A DNA stretch of 9,640 nt, from assembly GCA_016780695.1 (NCBI GenBank), contig JADHLK010000049.1, positions 1 to 9,640 of the forward strand, read 5' to 3'. The DNA is from Alphaproteobacteria bacterium. Its GTDB lineage: Bacteria; Pseudomonadota; Alphaproteobacteria; Puniceispirillales; Puniceispirillaceae. The notes beneath the pieces are model-generated. The model saw only the letters and a list, made by a program, of their open reading frames with translations, had not been told where the DNA came from and did not search any database. The position numbers and the translations under genes were made by a program. Shown here one piece after another: positions 1 to 6,155 of this stretch (within the stretch, counting starts at the first letter, position 1; each line of letters begins with the position of its first letter).

Positions 1-249
1 CATGGGCAGCGCATCCATATCCGCGCGTAACCCGATGGCTCGCTGGCTGTCCCCGCTGCCGCGCAGCACACCGACCAGCCCGGTCTTGCCCAGCCCGCGA
101 TGCACCTCCAGCCCGAATTCAGCCAGCCGCGCGGCGACAAAATCAGCCGTCCATTCCTCTTCATAGCAGAGTTCTGGATGCGCGTGCAGCTGGTGCCGCC
201 AGCCAGTCATTTCGGCGTGCTTTTCAGCAAGTCTGTTGATTACCGGCAT
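1..249 (-). CDS. M20-family amidohydrolase (hippurate hydrolase/aminoacylase-like), 5' part only
   Basis: The first 83 codons of a gene reading leftwards off the window edge. The translation begins MPVINRLAEKHAEMTGWRHQ and contains two signatures of the M20D amidohydrolase/carboxypeptidase family: WRHQLHAHPEL at residues 17-27 followed by an E-E-E-W-T run (30-34), and RADMDALP at residues 75-82. Members hydrolyse amide bonds of N-acyl amino acids (hippurate, N-acetyl amino acids) or related amides using a two-metal centre. The metal-binding Cys/His residues normally lie beyond residue 83 and are out of view, so catalytic competence cannot be judged. No signal peptide is visible, so the enzyme is probably cytoplasmic. 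The ATG is preceded by a purine-rich stretch (complement of 254-264) that could serve as ribosome binding site. The gene diverges from soxB across 306 bases. The exact substrate is unknown; a link to methylated amine or amino-acid amides is inferred only from the neighbours. Confidence 0.87.
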   Translation of the reverse strand, partial: MPVINRLAEKHAEMTGWRHQLHAHPELCYEEEWTADFVAARLAEFGLEVHRGLGKTGLVGVLRGSGDSQRAIGLRADMDALPM

Positions 250-322
250 GATTCTCTTTCTCTCAAAAGTTGTTGCCGTAATAAGAGTGGTATGATCAAC
301 ACAAAAGGTCAAGTTACATTGG

Positions 323-342
323 TCGGGCCAGAGCAGGCCCGA
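323..342. repeat. Inverted repeat, 7-bp arms with 6-base loop
   Basis: TCGGGCC (323-329) is the exact reverse complement of GGCCCGA (336-342), separated by AGAGCA. It lies 74 bases upstream of the amidohydrolase start and about 215 bases upstream of soxB. No T-run follows in either direction, so it does not look like an intrinsic terminator. It could be an RNA hairpin or a protein-binding site. In a GC-rich genome a repeat of this size may also arise by chance. Confidence 0.45.
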
Positions 343-427
343 TAACCGGAAACAGGCCGGAACCAGCTCGCCCGCCTGTCTGCTTGCCACGGCCTGCCAT
401 AATATGCAATGTCGAGACTGGATAAGC

Positions 428-457
428 CCCTGTCGGGACAGGGATACAGTTTTTTTT
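428..457 (+). terminator. Weak terminator-like hairpin followed by eight Ts
   Basis: CCCTGTC (428-434) pairs with GACAGGG (437-443); as RNA this would fold as a 6-bp stem with a CGGG loop. Six bases later there is a run of eight Ts (450-457). The gap between stem and T-run is longer than in standard Rho-independent terminators, so the assignment is weak. It lies upstream of the proposed soxB promoter, so it could insulate that promoter from upstream transcription. It could instead be a binding site related to the nearby GACAG copies. Confidence 0.3.
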
Positions 458-481
458 CATCATTTGACAGACCTGACAGGA

Positions 482-501
482 CAGATTTGCTGGCAAATCT
501 G
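482..501. promoter_or_regulatory. Probable operator: 20-base palindrome upstream of soxB
   Basis: CAGATTTGC (482-490) and GCAAATCTG (493-501) are perfect reverse complements, with only TG between them. The 18 paired positions make this the strongest symmetric element in the intergenic region. It overlaps the upstream edge of the proposed extended -10 box, covering about -33 to -14 if transcription starts near 515. A repressor bound there would block RNA polymerase. Dimeric regulators of the GntR, LacI or similar families use palindromes of this type, but the sequence does not show which regulator binds, and no regulator gene is in the window. Confidence 0.55.
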
Positions 502-508
502 CTATAAC
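500..508 (+). promoter_or_regulatory. Candidate extended -10 promoter for the sox operon
   Basis: TGCTATAAC matches the extended -10 form TGnTATAAT at all but the last base. No good -35 sits 16-18 bases upstream; a perfect TTGACA occurs at 464-469 but 33 bases from this -10 box, too far to pair with it. Extended -10 promoters can work without a strong -35. The predicted start near 515 would give a leader of about 40 bases before soxB. The overlapping palindrome at 482-501 strengthens the case that this is the regulated promoter. Confidence 0.4.
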
Positions 509-555
509 AGTTATTAAAGATCACCCAGCACAGGACACAGCACAGGGCAGCAGCG

Positions 556-1854
556 ATGGCATCCTCAGAACTTGACCGCGGCATAAAGGGCCTGGCGGGA
601 CGGGCAAAACGCTATTCCGTCTTTGCATTGGCGCGCAATGCCAGCCGCTATCATCAGGGCTGGCAGCAGGCCTGGCGGCACGCAGAACCAAAAAAATCCT
701 ATGATGTCATTATCATTGGCGGCGGCGGGCATGGGCTGGCCACCGCCTATTATCTGGCCTCTGTGCATGGGATCACCAATGTTGCGGTCATTGAAAAGGG
801 CTGGCTGGGCGGCGGCAATACCGGGCGCAATACGACAATTATCCGATCCAATTATCTGTGGGACGAATCAGCGGCTATCTATGAACACGCGATGCAGCTC
901 TGGGAAGGGCTGGCGCAGGATTTGAATTTCAACATTATGTTCAGCCAGCGCGGCGTTCTGACCATTGCCCATTCCGAACATGAGCTGAAAGAAATGTCGC
1001 GCCGCGTCCATGCCATCCGGCTGAACGGCATTGATTCCGATATTCTGGGCCCGGATGAGATCAAGAAATTTGTGCCGATTATCAATATTGATCAGACGAT
1101 TCGCTATCCGGTGATGGGCGGTTTTCTGCAAAAAAGGGGCGGCACAGCCCGCCATGATGCGGTTGCCTGGGGCTATGCGCGGGCGGCAGATGATCTGGGC
1201 GTGGATATTATCCAGAATTGTGAGGTTACCGGCCTGCGGCGGCGCGGGCGCCAGATTGTCGGTGTGGAAACCAGCAAGGGCTTTATCGGGGCAAAAAAGG
1301 TGGGCTGCGTGACAGCTGGCCATTCCTCGGTGCTGGCGGATATGGCCGGGCTGCGCCTGCCGATTGCCAGCCGCCCATTGCAGGCGTTGGTTTCCGAGCC
1401 AATCAAACCGATCCTGGACACGGTCATCATGTCCAATGCGGTGCATATGTATATCAGCCAGTCTGACAAGGGTGAGATGGTATTGGGGGCCGGGGTCGAT
1501 AAATATAATTCCTATGCCCAGCGCGGCTCTTGGCCGGTTCCAGAACATATGCTGGCCGCCGCGGTTGAGCTGTTCCCGGTGCTCTCGCGCTTGCGGATGC
1601 TGCGCCATTGGGGCGGCATTGTGGATACCTGCCCGGATGCCTCGCCGATCCTCTCAAAAACAGATATTGAGGGGCTTTACTTTAATTGCGGCTGGGGCAC
1701 GGGCGGCTTCAAGGCAACCCCCGGCTCCGGCCATGTCTTTGCCGATTTAATTGCCCATGATGCGCCCAACCGGATAGCGGCTCCTTATGCGCTGAAACGC
1801 TTTGAAACCGGCTTTTTGATTGATGAACATGGCGCGGCTGGCGTGGCCCATTAA
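556..1854 (+). CDS. soxB: Sarcosine oxidase, beta subunit
   Basis: The flavin subunit of heterotetrameric sarcosine oxidase (432 residues), which carries FAD and, at the interface with alpha, covalently bound FMN. It oxidises the N-methyl group of sarcosine in the cytoplasm. The FAD-binding GxGxxG is at residues 55-60 (IIGGGGHG), with the acidic residue closing the second strand at E80, then the family signature [12 protein letters not shown] (81-92). H200 in [16 protein letters not shown] corresponds by motif to the histidine that carries FMN in characterised enzymes. The C-terminal flavin motif [14 protein letters not shown] is at 379-392. Family members are usually about 405-420 residues and begin close to the [11 protein letters not shown] motif. 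Here about 18 extra residues precede it, because 556 is the only ATG available in this frame. The ribosome binding site is weak (AGGG at 544-547). It is the first gene of the B-D-A-G operon; 50 bases separate it from soxD. Confidence 0.96.
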   Translation: MASSELDRGIKGLAGRAKRYSVFALARNASRYHQGWQQAWRHAEPKKSYDVIIIGGGGHGLATAYYLASVHGITNVAVIEKGWLGGGNTGRNTTIIRSNYLWDESAAIYEHAMQLWEGLAQDLNFNIMFSQRGVLTIAHSEHELKEMSRRVHAIRLNGIDSDILGPDEIKKFVPIINIDQTIRYPVMGGFLQKRGGTARHDAVAWGYARAADDLGVDIIQNCEVTGLRRRGRQIVGVETSKGFIGAKKVGCVTAGHSSVLADMAGLRLPIASRPLQALVSEPIKPILDTVIMSNAVHMYISQSDKGEMVLGAGVDKYNSYAQRGSWPVPEHMLAAAVELFPVLSRLRMLRHWGGIVDTCPDASPILSKTDIEGLYFNCGWGTGGFKATPGSGHVFADLIAHDAPNRIAAPYALKRFETGFLIDEHGAAGVAH

Positions 1855-1904
1855 GAGGTTGGGCCTTGACCGGAATGCTGTGTGAATAAAAGGACACCGA
1901 GAAA

Positions 1905-2264
1905 ATGCTGTTGATTGACTGCCCCTATTGCGGCCCCCGAGATGAGGCGGAATTTGCCTGTGGCGGAGAGGCTCATATTGCCCGGCCGCTGGCTGAAAAC
2001 CCGATCAGCGATGCTGAGTTCGGCAGCTATCTGTTCCTGCGACATAATCCGAAAGGGCTGTTCACCGAACGCTGGGTGCACAGCGCCGGTTGCCGGCGCT
2101 GGTTCAATATGGTGCGCGATACGCTGAGCCATGAGATCGTGGAAATCTATCCGATGGGCAGCCTGCCCAAAAGCCGCCGCGGCAAACAGGCTTACGCCGA
2201 TAATTGGCGGCGCGGCACGCCAGCAGAAGCGGCCAGCAAACCGCAAGCAAAGCGGGGGCGGTGA
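1905..2264 (+). CDS. soxD: Sarcosine oxidase, delta subunit (zinc-binding)
   Basis: A small 119-residue subunit of heterotetrameric sarcosine oxidase with a structural zinc rather than a catalytic role. The ligands known from the crystallised enzyme, Cys6, Cys9, His59 and Cys63, occur at exactly these positions: DCPYCG at 5-10 and HSAGC at 59-63. Other family hallmarks are the GSYLFLRHNPKG segment (40-51) and ERWVHSAGCRRWFN (55-68). The C-terminal tail (about 100-119) is rich in Lys, Arg, Ala and Gln and is probably disordered. AGGA at 1891-1894 lies ten bases before the ATG. The stop codon TGA (2262-2264) shares its final A with the soxA start, so the two are probably translationally coupled. 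Confidence 0.95.
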   Translation: MLLIDCPYCGPRDEAEFACGGEAHIARPLAENPISDAEFGSYLFLRHNPKGLFTERWVHSAGCRRWFNMVRDTLSHEIVEIYPMGSLPKSRRGKQAYADNWRRGTPAEAASKPQAKRGR

Positions 2265-5200
2265 TGACAAAAAAGCTGACCATGCGCCTTGATCCGAGCC
2301 TGGCCCCGGCCGCCCGCATTAACCGGGATCAGACTGTCCGGTTCCGCTTTGATGGCCGCGATTATAGAGGGTTTGCCGGTGATACGCTGGCCTCAGCCTT
2401 GCTGGCCAACGGGGTGCATCTGACCGGCCGCTCTTTTAAATATCATCGCCCGCGCGGCATTATGGCCGCTGGTGTGGAAGACCCCAGCGCGCTGGTCCGG
2501 GTTGGTGAGGGGGCACGGGTGGAGCCGAATTTGCGGGCCAGCCAGCTGGCCTTGTATGACGGGCTGACAGCCGAATCGCAAAACCGCTTCCCGTCACTGA
2601 AATTTGATCTGGGCGCGGTGAACAGCTTGCTGGGCCGCTTTTTCCCGGCCGGTTTCTATTACAAGACTTTTATGTGGCCAGCCAGTTTCTGGATGCTGTA
2701 TGAGCATTTCATCCGCCATGCGGCCGGGCTGGGCCGGGTCGCCGATACACATGCAGACCCGGACCGGTATGAGCATTGCAACGCCCATTGCGATATTCTG
2801 GTAGTTGGGGGCGGGCCTGCCGGTCTGCAGGCGGCTCTGGAAGCGGCAAAAACCGGCGCGCGTGTTATTCTGGCCGATGAGCAGGAAGAGCTGGGCGGCT
2901 GGCTTTTGAGCGCCCCGGAAGTCAGCATAGAGGGCAAACCAGCTGCTGAGTGGGTGGCAACCATGCTGGCTGAGCTGGCTGACTATCCAGAGGTAACAAT
3001 TCTGCCGCGCAGCACCGTGTTCGGCTTTATGGATCATAATTATCTGACCCTTGCCGAGCGGGTGTCTGACCATCTTGGCAACCGGCCGGGCTGGATGGTG
3101 CGCCAGCGCCTGTGGAAGCTGCGGGCCGGACAGGTGATTCTGGCGACCGGCGCACATGAGCGGCCGCTGGTTTTCGGCAATAATGATTTGCCGGGTGTGA
3201 TGCTGTCCTCGGCGGTGCGCAGCTATCTGAACCGCTATGGGGTGCTGGCAGGCAGGCGGGCGGTGATTGTCACCAACAATGATGATGCGCTGCTCACCGC
3301 GCTGGCATTGCATGAGGCAGGCTGTTTCGTGCGCGCTGTGGCAGATTTGCGGCCCGCCGCCTCAGGGGCGCTGGTGCGGGCGGTGCGGGCTGCCGGTATC
3401 CCCTATCTGCCCGGCCATGGCGTTACAGCTGCAAAAGGCAGGCTGCATATCGCCCAGGCTGAGCTGGCCCAGCTGGATGATGCGGGCGAGATGGTGCCGG
3501 GTAGCCAGCAGCTGGTGGATTGTGATTTGCTGGCCATCTCCGGTGGCTGGACCCCGGCAGTGCATCTGCATTCGCAAGTCGGCGGCAAGCTCAGCTGGGA
3601 TCAGCGCAGCAGCTGCTTCAAGCCTGCCAAGACCTCGGCAAAAGCGATCTCCATTGGCGCAGCAAATGGCCAGTTTGACCTGGCACGCGGGCTGAAAGAA
3701 GCGGGGCTGGCCGCGCAGCGGGCCGCAGAACAGCTGGGCTTTGATGCCCCAACCCTTTCAAAGCCAGAAGTCAGCCAGCCAGCCCAAAGCTGGCAGGTGC
3801 ATGCTGTCTGGCAGATGGATGACGGACTGCCAGATGGGCAGGGGCCAAAGGCTTTTGTCGATTTTCAGAATGATGTCACGGCAGAGGATATCCGGCTGGC
3901 CGCCCGTGAAGGCTATCAGTCGGTCGAGCATGTCAAGCGCTATACCACCACCGGCATGGCGACTGATCAGGGCAAGACCAGCAATATCAACACGCTGGGG
4001 ATTCTGTCAGACTATATGGGCCGCGAGCTGGCCAGTATCGGCACAACCACTTTCCGCCTGCCCTACAGCCCGACCAGCATCGGCATGATCGCCGGGCGCG
4101 ATATAAAGGGGCTGTTTGATCCGATACGCTCTACCCGCATGGATGACTGGCACAAAAAGGCCGGGGCGAAATTCGAACATGTCGGCCAATGGATGCGCGC
4201 CTGGTATTATCCAAAACCGGGCGAGAGCATGGAACAGGCAGTCAACCGGGAAGTTCTGGCCGCCCGCGAGTCTGCCGGGCTGCTGGATGCCTCAACGCTG
4301 GGCAAGATAGAGGTGCGCGGGCCGGATGCGGCAGAGTTTCTGGATCGTGTCTATACCAATAAATTTTCTAATCTGGCGATTGGCCGCTGCCGCTATGGGC
4401 TGATGCTGAAAGAGGATGGGATGGTCATGGATGACGGCGTAACAACCCGTCTGGCTGAGGATCATTTCCACATGACCACAACCACTGGCGGGGCGGCGCG
4501 GGTGCTGGACTGGCTGGAGGAATTTTCCCAGACCGAATGGCCGGAGCTGAAAGTCTGGTTCACCTCGGTTACCGAACAATGGGCGGTTGCCACCCTGTCC
4601 GGCCCAAAGGCACGCGAAATTCTGGCAGCCGCCGGATCCGATATGGACCTGTCTGATGAGGCGCTGCCCTTTATGGCGATGCAAGAGGGGTTTGTCAGCG
4701 GCCTGCCTGCCCGGCTGTTTCGCATTTCCTTTACCGGCGAGCTGTCCTACGAGATCAATGTGCCGGCCCGCTATGGGCTGGCCCTCTGGACGCGTCTGAT
4801 CGAGGCTGGCAAGGCGTTTGGCATCACCCCCTATGGCACTGAGGCGATGCATGTGCTGCGGGCGGAAAAGGGCTTTATCATTGTTGGCCAGGAAACAGAC
4901 GGCACGGTCACCCCGCTGGATTTGGGCATGGGCTGGATTGTATCGAAGAAAAAGCCCGATTTTATCGGCAAGCGGGCATTGGCCCGAACCTCTATGGCTG
5001 ATCCGACACGCAAGCAGCTGGTGGGGCTGAAATCACTGGATGGGCGGGTGATACCCGAAGGGGCGCACGCGGTTCTGGACCCGCAGCAACCGCCGCCAAT
5101 GGAGATGCTGGGTCAGGTGACCTCCTCTTACTTTTCGCCCAATCTGAGAGTCCCGATAGCGATGGCGCTCTTGAAAGGCGGGCATCAGATGATGGGCCAG

Positions 5201-5299
5201 CGTGTATTCCTGCCGATGCTGGATGGCCAGCCGCCGATAGAGGCAGAAATCACCAGCACAGTATTTTATGATCCAAAAGGAGAGCGGCGCGATGGCTGA
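2264..5299 (+). CDS. soxA: Sarcosine oxidase, alpha subunit (NAD+ and tetrahydrofolate binding)
   Basis: The large subunit, 1011 residues, matching the usual size of about 1000. It holds NAD+ and tetrahydrofolate; the iminium product from the flavin site reacts with folate here to give 5,10-methylene-THF and glycine. An N-terminal ferredoxin-like domain (about 1-100) has the typical GRSFKYHRPRGI segment but no cluster cysteines, as is normal for this subunit. A dinucleotide-binding fold follows, with VVGGGPAG (180-187), acidic D205 and ILATGAHERP (292-301). The C-terminal folate-binding part resembling glycine cleavage T-protein begins near residue 628 and includes TGELSYE (824-830). A longer frame starts at an ATG at 2204 inside soxD; 2264 is preferred because it gives the usual N-terminus (MTKKLTMRLD), makes a TGATG stop-start overlap with soxD and follows a G-rich tract (2254-2258). 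It overlaps soxG by eight bases. Confidence 0.96.
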   Translation: MTKKLTMRLDPSLAPAARINRDQTVRFRFDGRDYRGFAGDTLASALLANGVHLTGRSFKYHRPRGIMAAGVEDPSALVRVGEGARVEPNLRASQLALYDGLTAESQNRFPSLKFDLGAVNSLLGRFFPAGFYYKTFMWPASFWMLYEHFIRHAAGLGRVADTHADPDRYEHCNAHCDILVVGGGPAGLQAALEAAKTGARVILADEQEELGGWLLSAPEVSIEGKPAAEWVATMLAELADYPEVTILPRSTVFGFMDHNYLTLAERVSDHLGNRPGWMVRQRLWKLRAGQVILATGAHERPLVFGNNDLPGVMLSSAVRSYLNRYGVLAGRRAVIVTNNDDALLTALALHEAGCFVRAVADLRPAASGALVRAVRAAGIPYLPGHGVTAAKGRLHIAQAELAQLDDAGEMVPGSQQLVDCDLLAISGGWTPAVHLHSQVGGKLSWDQRSSCFKPAKTSAKAISIGAANGQFDLARGLKEAGLAAQRAAEQLGFDAPTLSKPEVSQPAQSWQVHAVWQMDDGLPDGQGPKAFVDFQNDVTAEDIRLAAREGYQSVEHVKRYTTTGMATDQGKTSNINTLGILSDYMGRELASIGTTTFRLPYSPTSIGMIAGRDIKGLFDPIRSTRMDDWHKKAGAKFEHVGQWMRAWYYPKPGESMEQAVNREVLAARESAGLLDASTLGKIEVRGPDAAEFLDRVYTNKFSNLAIGRCRYGLMLKEDGMVMDDGVTTRLAEDHFHMTTTTGGAARVLDWLEEFSQTEWPELKVWFTSVTEQWAVATLSGPKAREILAAAGSDMDLSDEALPFMAMQEGFVSGLPARLFRISFTGELSYEINVPARYGLALWTRLIEAGKAFGITPYGTEAMHVLRAEKGFIIVGQETDGTVTPLDLGMGWIVSKKKPDFIGKRALARTSMADPTRKQLVGLKSLDGRVIPEGAHAVLDPQQPPPMEMLGQVTSSYFSPNLRVPIAMALLKGGHQMMGQRVFLPMLDGQPPIEAEITSTVFYDPKGERRDG
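5278..5284 (+). promoter_or_regulatory. Ribosome binding site of soxG
   Basis: AGGAGAG lies within the end of soxA, seven bases before the ATG at 5292. It is the strongest Shine-Dalgarno match in the operon and decides the soxG start against the in-frame upstream ATG at 5268 and the downstream ATG at 5301. Confidence 0.7.
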
Positions 5300-5897
5300 G
5301 ATGACCAAATATATGGTGACCGGCCAGCCGGGCGCGGCCGGGCTGGCGCTGGCCTCTTTTGACAATCCGCAGGGCGGGCCTGCCGGGCTGACGCTGGCGG
5401 AGCTGGCCTTTGCCGGCAAGATCACACTGCGCGGGGACGGCGAAACAGCCAGAATAGCAGGCCAGATAGCAGGCTGCCAGCTGCCAGACGGGCCGGGCCG
5501 GGCAGCAATCGCCAGCAGCCGGATTCTGGCCTGTCTGGGGCCGGATGAATGGCTGCTTTTGTGTGAGGCGGGGGCGGAGACAGGCTTGCTGAAACAGCTG
5601 CACAGCCAGCTGGCCGGCACGCACAGCGCGGCGGTAGATGTCAGCGATGCGCTGGTCGCCTGGCAGCTGGGCGGTGATCAAATGCGGCGCGTTCTGGCCA
5701 AGGGCTGCGCGCTGGACTTGCACCCCCGCCAGTTTGCCGCGGGCCGCTGCGCCCAGACCATGCTCTCCCATGCCGGGGTTACCCTTATCTGCACGGCCCC
5801 GGATAGCTTTATGCTGCTCTGCCGGACCAGCTTTGCCGCCTATACCGCCAGCTGGCTGGCTGATGCGGCAGCTGATTGCGGGCTGCGCTGGGGATAG
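5292..5897 (+). CDS. soxG: Sarcosine oxidase, gamma subunit
   Basis: The fourth subunit of heterotetrameric sarcosine oxidase, 201 residues and close to the family's usual 190-210. It has a fold related to the folate-binding T-protein superfamily and a structural role in the complex; no cofactor is assigned to it. Recognisable features are an N-terminal strand region typical of SoxG (LTLAELAFAGKITLRGDG), the LGPDEWLLL motif (residues 76-84) characteristic of the subunit, and VDVSDALVAWQLGG, LAKGCALDLHPRQFAAGRCAQT and the C-terminal SFAAYTASWLADAAADCGL. The Shine-Dalgarno at 5278-5284 supports this start; a start at 5268 would only add an eight-residue stretch read through soxA. It is the last gene of the operon, followed 26 bases later by the terminator. 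Confidence 0.92.
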   Translation: MAEMTKYMVTGQPGAAGLALASFDNPQGGPAGLTLAELAFAGKITLRGDGETARIAGQIAGCQLPDGPGRAAIASSRILACLGPDEWLLLCEAGAETGLLKQLHSQLAGTHSAAVDVSDALVAWQLGGDQMRRVLAKGCALDLHPRQFAAGRCAQTMLSHAGVTLICTAPDSFMLLCRTSFAAYTASWLADAAADCGLRWG

Positions 5898-5923
5898 GGG
5901 AAACGCGCCCCGGCAGCTGAGAT

Positions 5924-5952
5924 AAAAGAGCCGGGATCTCCCCGGCTTTTTT
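5924..5952 (+). terminator. Rho-independent terminator of the sox operon, possibly bidirectional
   Basis: AGCCGGG (5929-5935) pairs with CCCGGCT (5941-5947) around an ATCTC loop. The plus strand continues directly into a run of six Ts (5947-5952). A-rich bases before the stem (AAAAG at 5924-5928) extend the pairing and give a shorter T-rich tail on the minus strand, so it could also stop transcripts of the converging mttB-like operon, about 200 bases away. Position just after soxG fits the end of the operon. Confidence 0.85.
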
Positions 5953-6011
5953 GTTGCCTGCCTCTTTGTTGTGATCATCACCGGGCTTTTGATTGTGGCC
6001 TTATCAGGATT

Positions 6012-6155
6012 GATCCTGAGACCCTTGCAGCCGAATGTGACAATCCTGAAATCGAAAAGACCATTTCAAAAAAGAAGCTCAAGCCAGAAACGGCCCCGCA
6101 TAAAGAGGCGCTTGAATGGGCGCGGGAAAATCAACCCCTCTTCACCGGCCCCTAA
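6012..6155 (+). pseudogene. Coding-like stretch without a start codon; possible 3' remnant of a gene
   Basis: A 47-codon open stretch ending in TAA at 6153-6155. It translates to a plausible soluble, charged segment beginning DPETLAAECDNPEIEKTISK and ending ALEWARENQPLFTGP. The same frame is open back to the soxG stop at 5895-5897, but it has no ATG, GTG or TTG. The part before 6012 runs through the terminator and is Cys/Leu/Pro-rich, unlike protein. I do not recognise a family. It may be the 3' end of a gene whose front was lost when the two operons came together, or chance. Its stop overlaps by three bases the stop of the converging mttB-like gene. Composition is more A+T rich than the flanking genes. 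The rest of the 254-base gap (5898-6151) holds only the sox terminator. Confidence 0.3.

Larger units (their letters stand above)
250..555. other. Divergent intergenic control region between the amidohydrolase and soxB
   Basis: A 306-base stretch with no convincing gene. Open frames crossing it, such as a minus-strand one from 584 to 309, run antisense into soxB and have no family character. It holds three inverted repeats (323-342, 428-443, 482-501), an eight-T run (450-457), and several copies of GACAG or its complement. A plausible extended -10 promoter for soxB lies at 500-508. No convincing promoter was found for the amidohydrolase: a TTGACC box (complement of 307-312) has no good -10 partner at normal spacing. 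The base composition is visibly more A+T rich than the flanking genes, especially from 440 to 525, as expected of a regulatory region. Confidence 0.7.

Noticed and set aside
250..555. Riboswitch, such as a glycine riboswitch, in the sox leader
   Set aside because: No glycine-aptamer signature was found, and the proposed leader of about 40 bases is too short for one.
309..584. Small minus-strand open frame across the sox control region
   Set aside because: It begins inside soxB on the opposite strand and spans the promoter and palindrome; the translation is not protein-like.
868..1608. Long minus-strand open frame opposite soxB (246 codons)
   Set aside because: Antisense shadow of a confidently identified gene in GC-rich DNA; its His/Arg/Pro-rich translation has no family character.
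2204..2263. Upstream start for soxA inside soxD
   Set aside because: The extra 20 residues are soxD sequence read in another frame; the start at 2264 fits the family and the stop-start overlap.
2594..3313. Long minus-strand open frame opposite soxA (239 codons)
   Set aside because: Wholly antisense to conserved soxA domains, with no recognisable motifs; a product of codon bias.
5033..5981. Two minus-strand open frames opposite the end of soxA and soxG
   Set aside because: They run antisense through conserved SoxA and SoxG sequence and the operon terminator; the composition is shadow-like.
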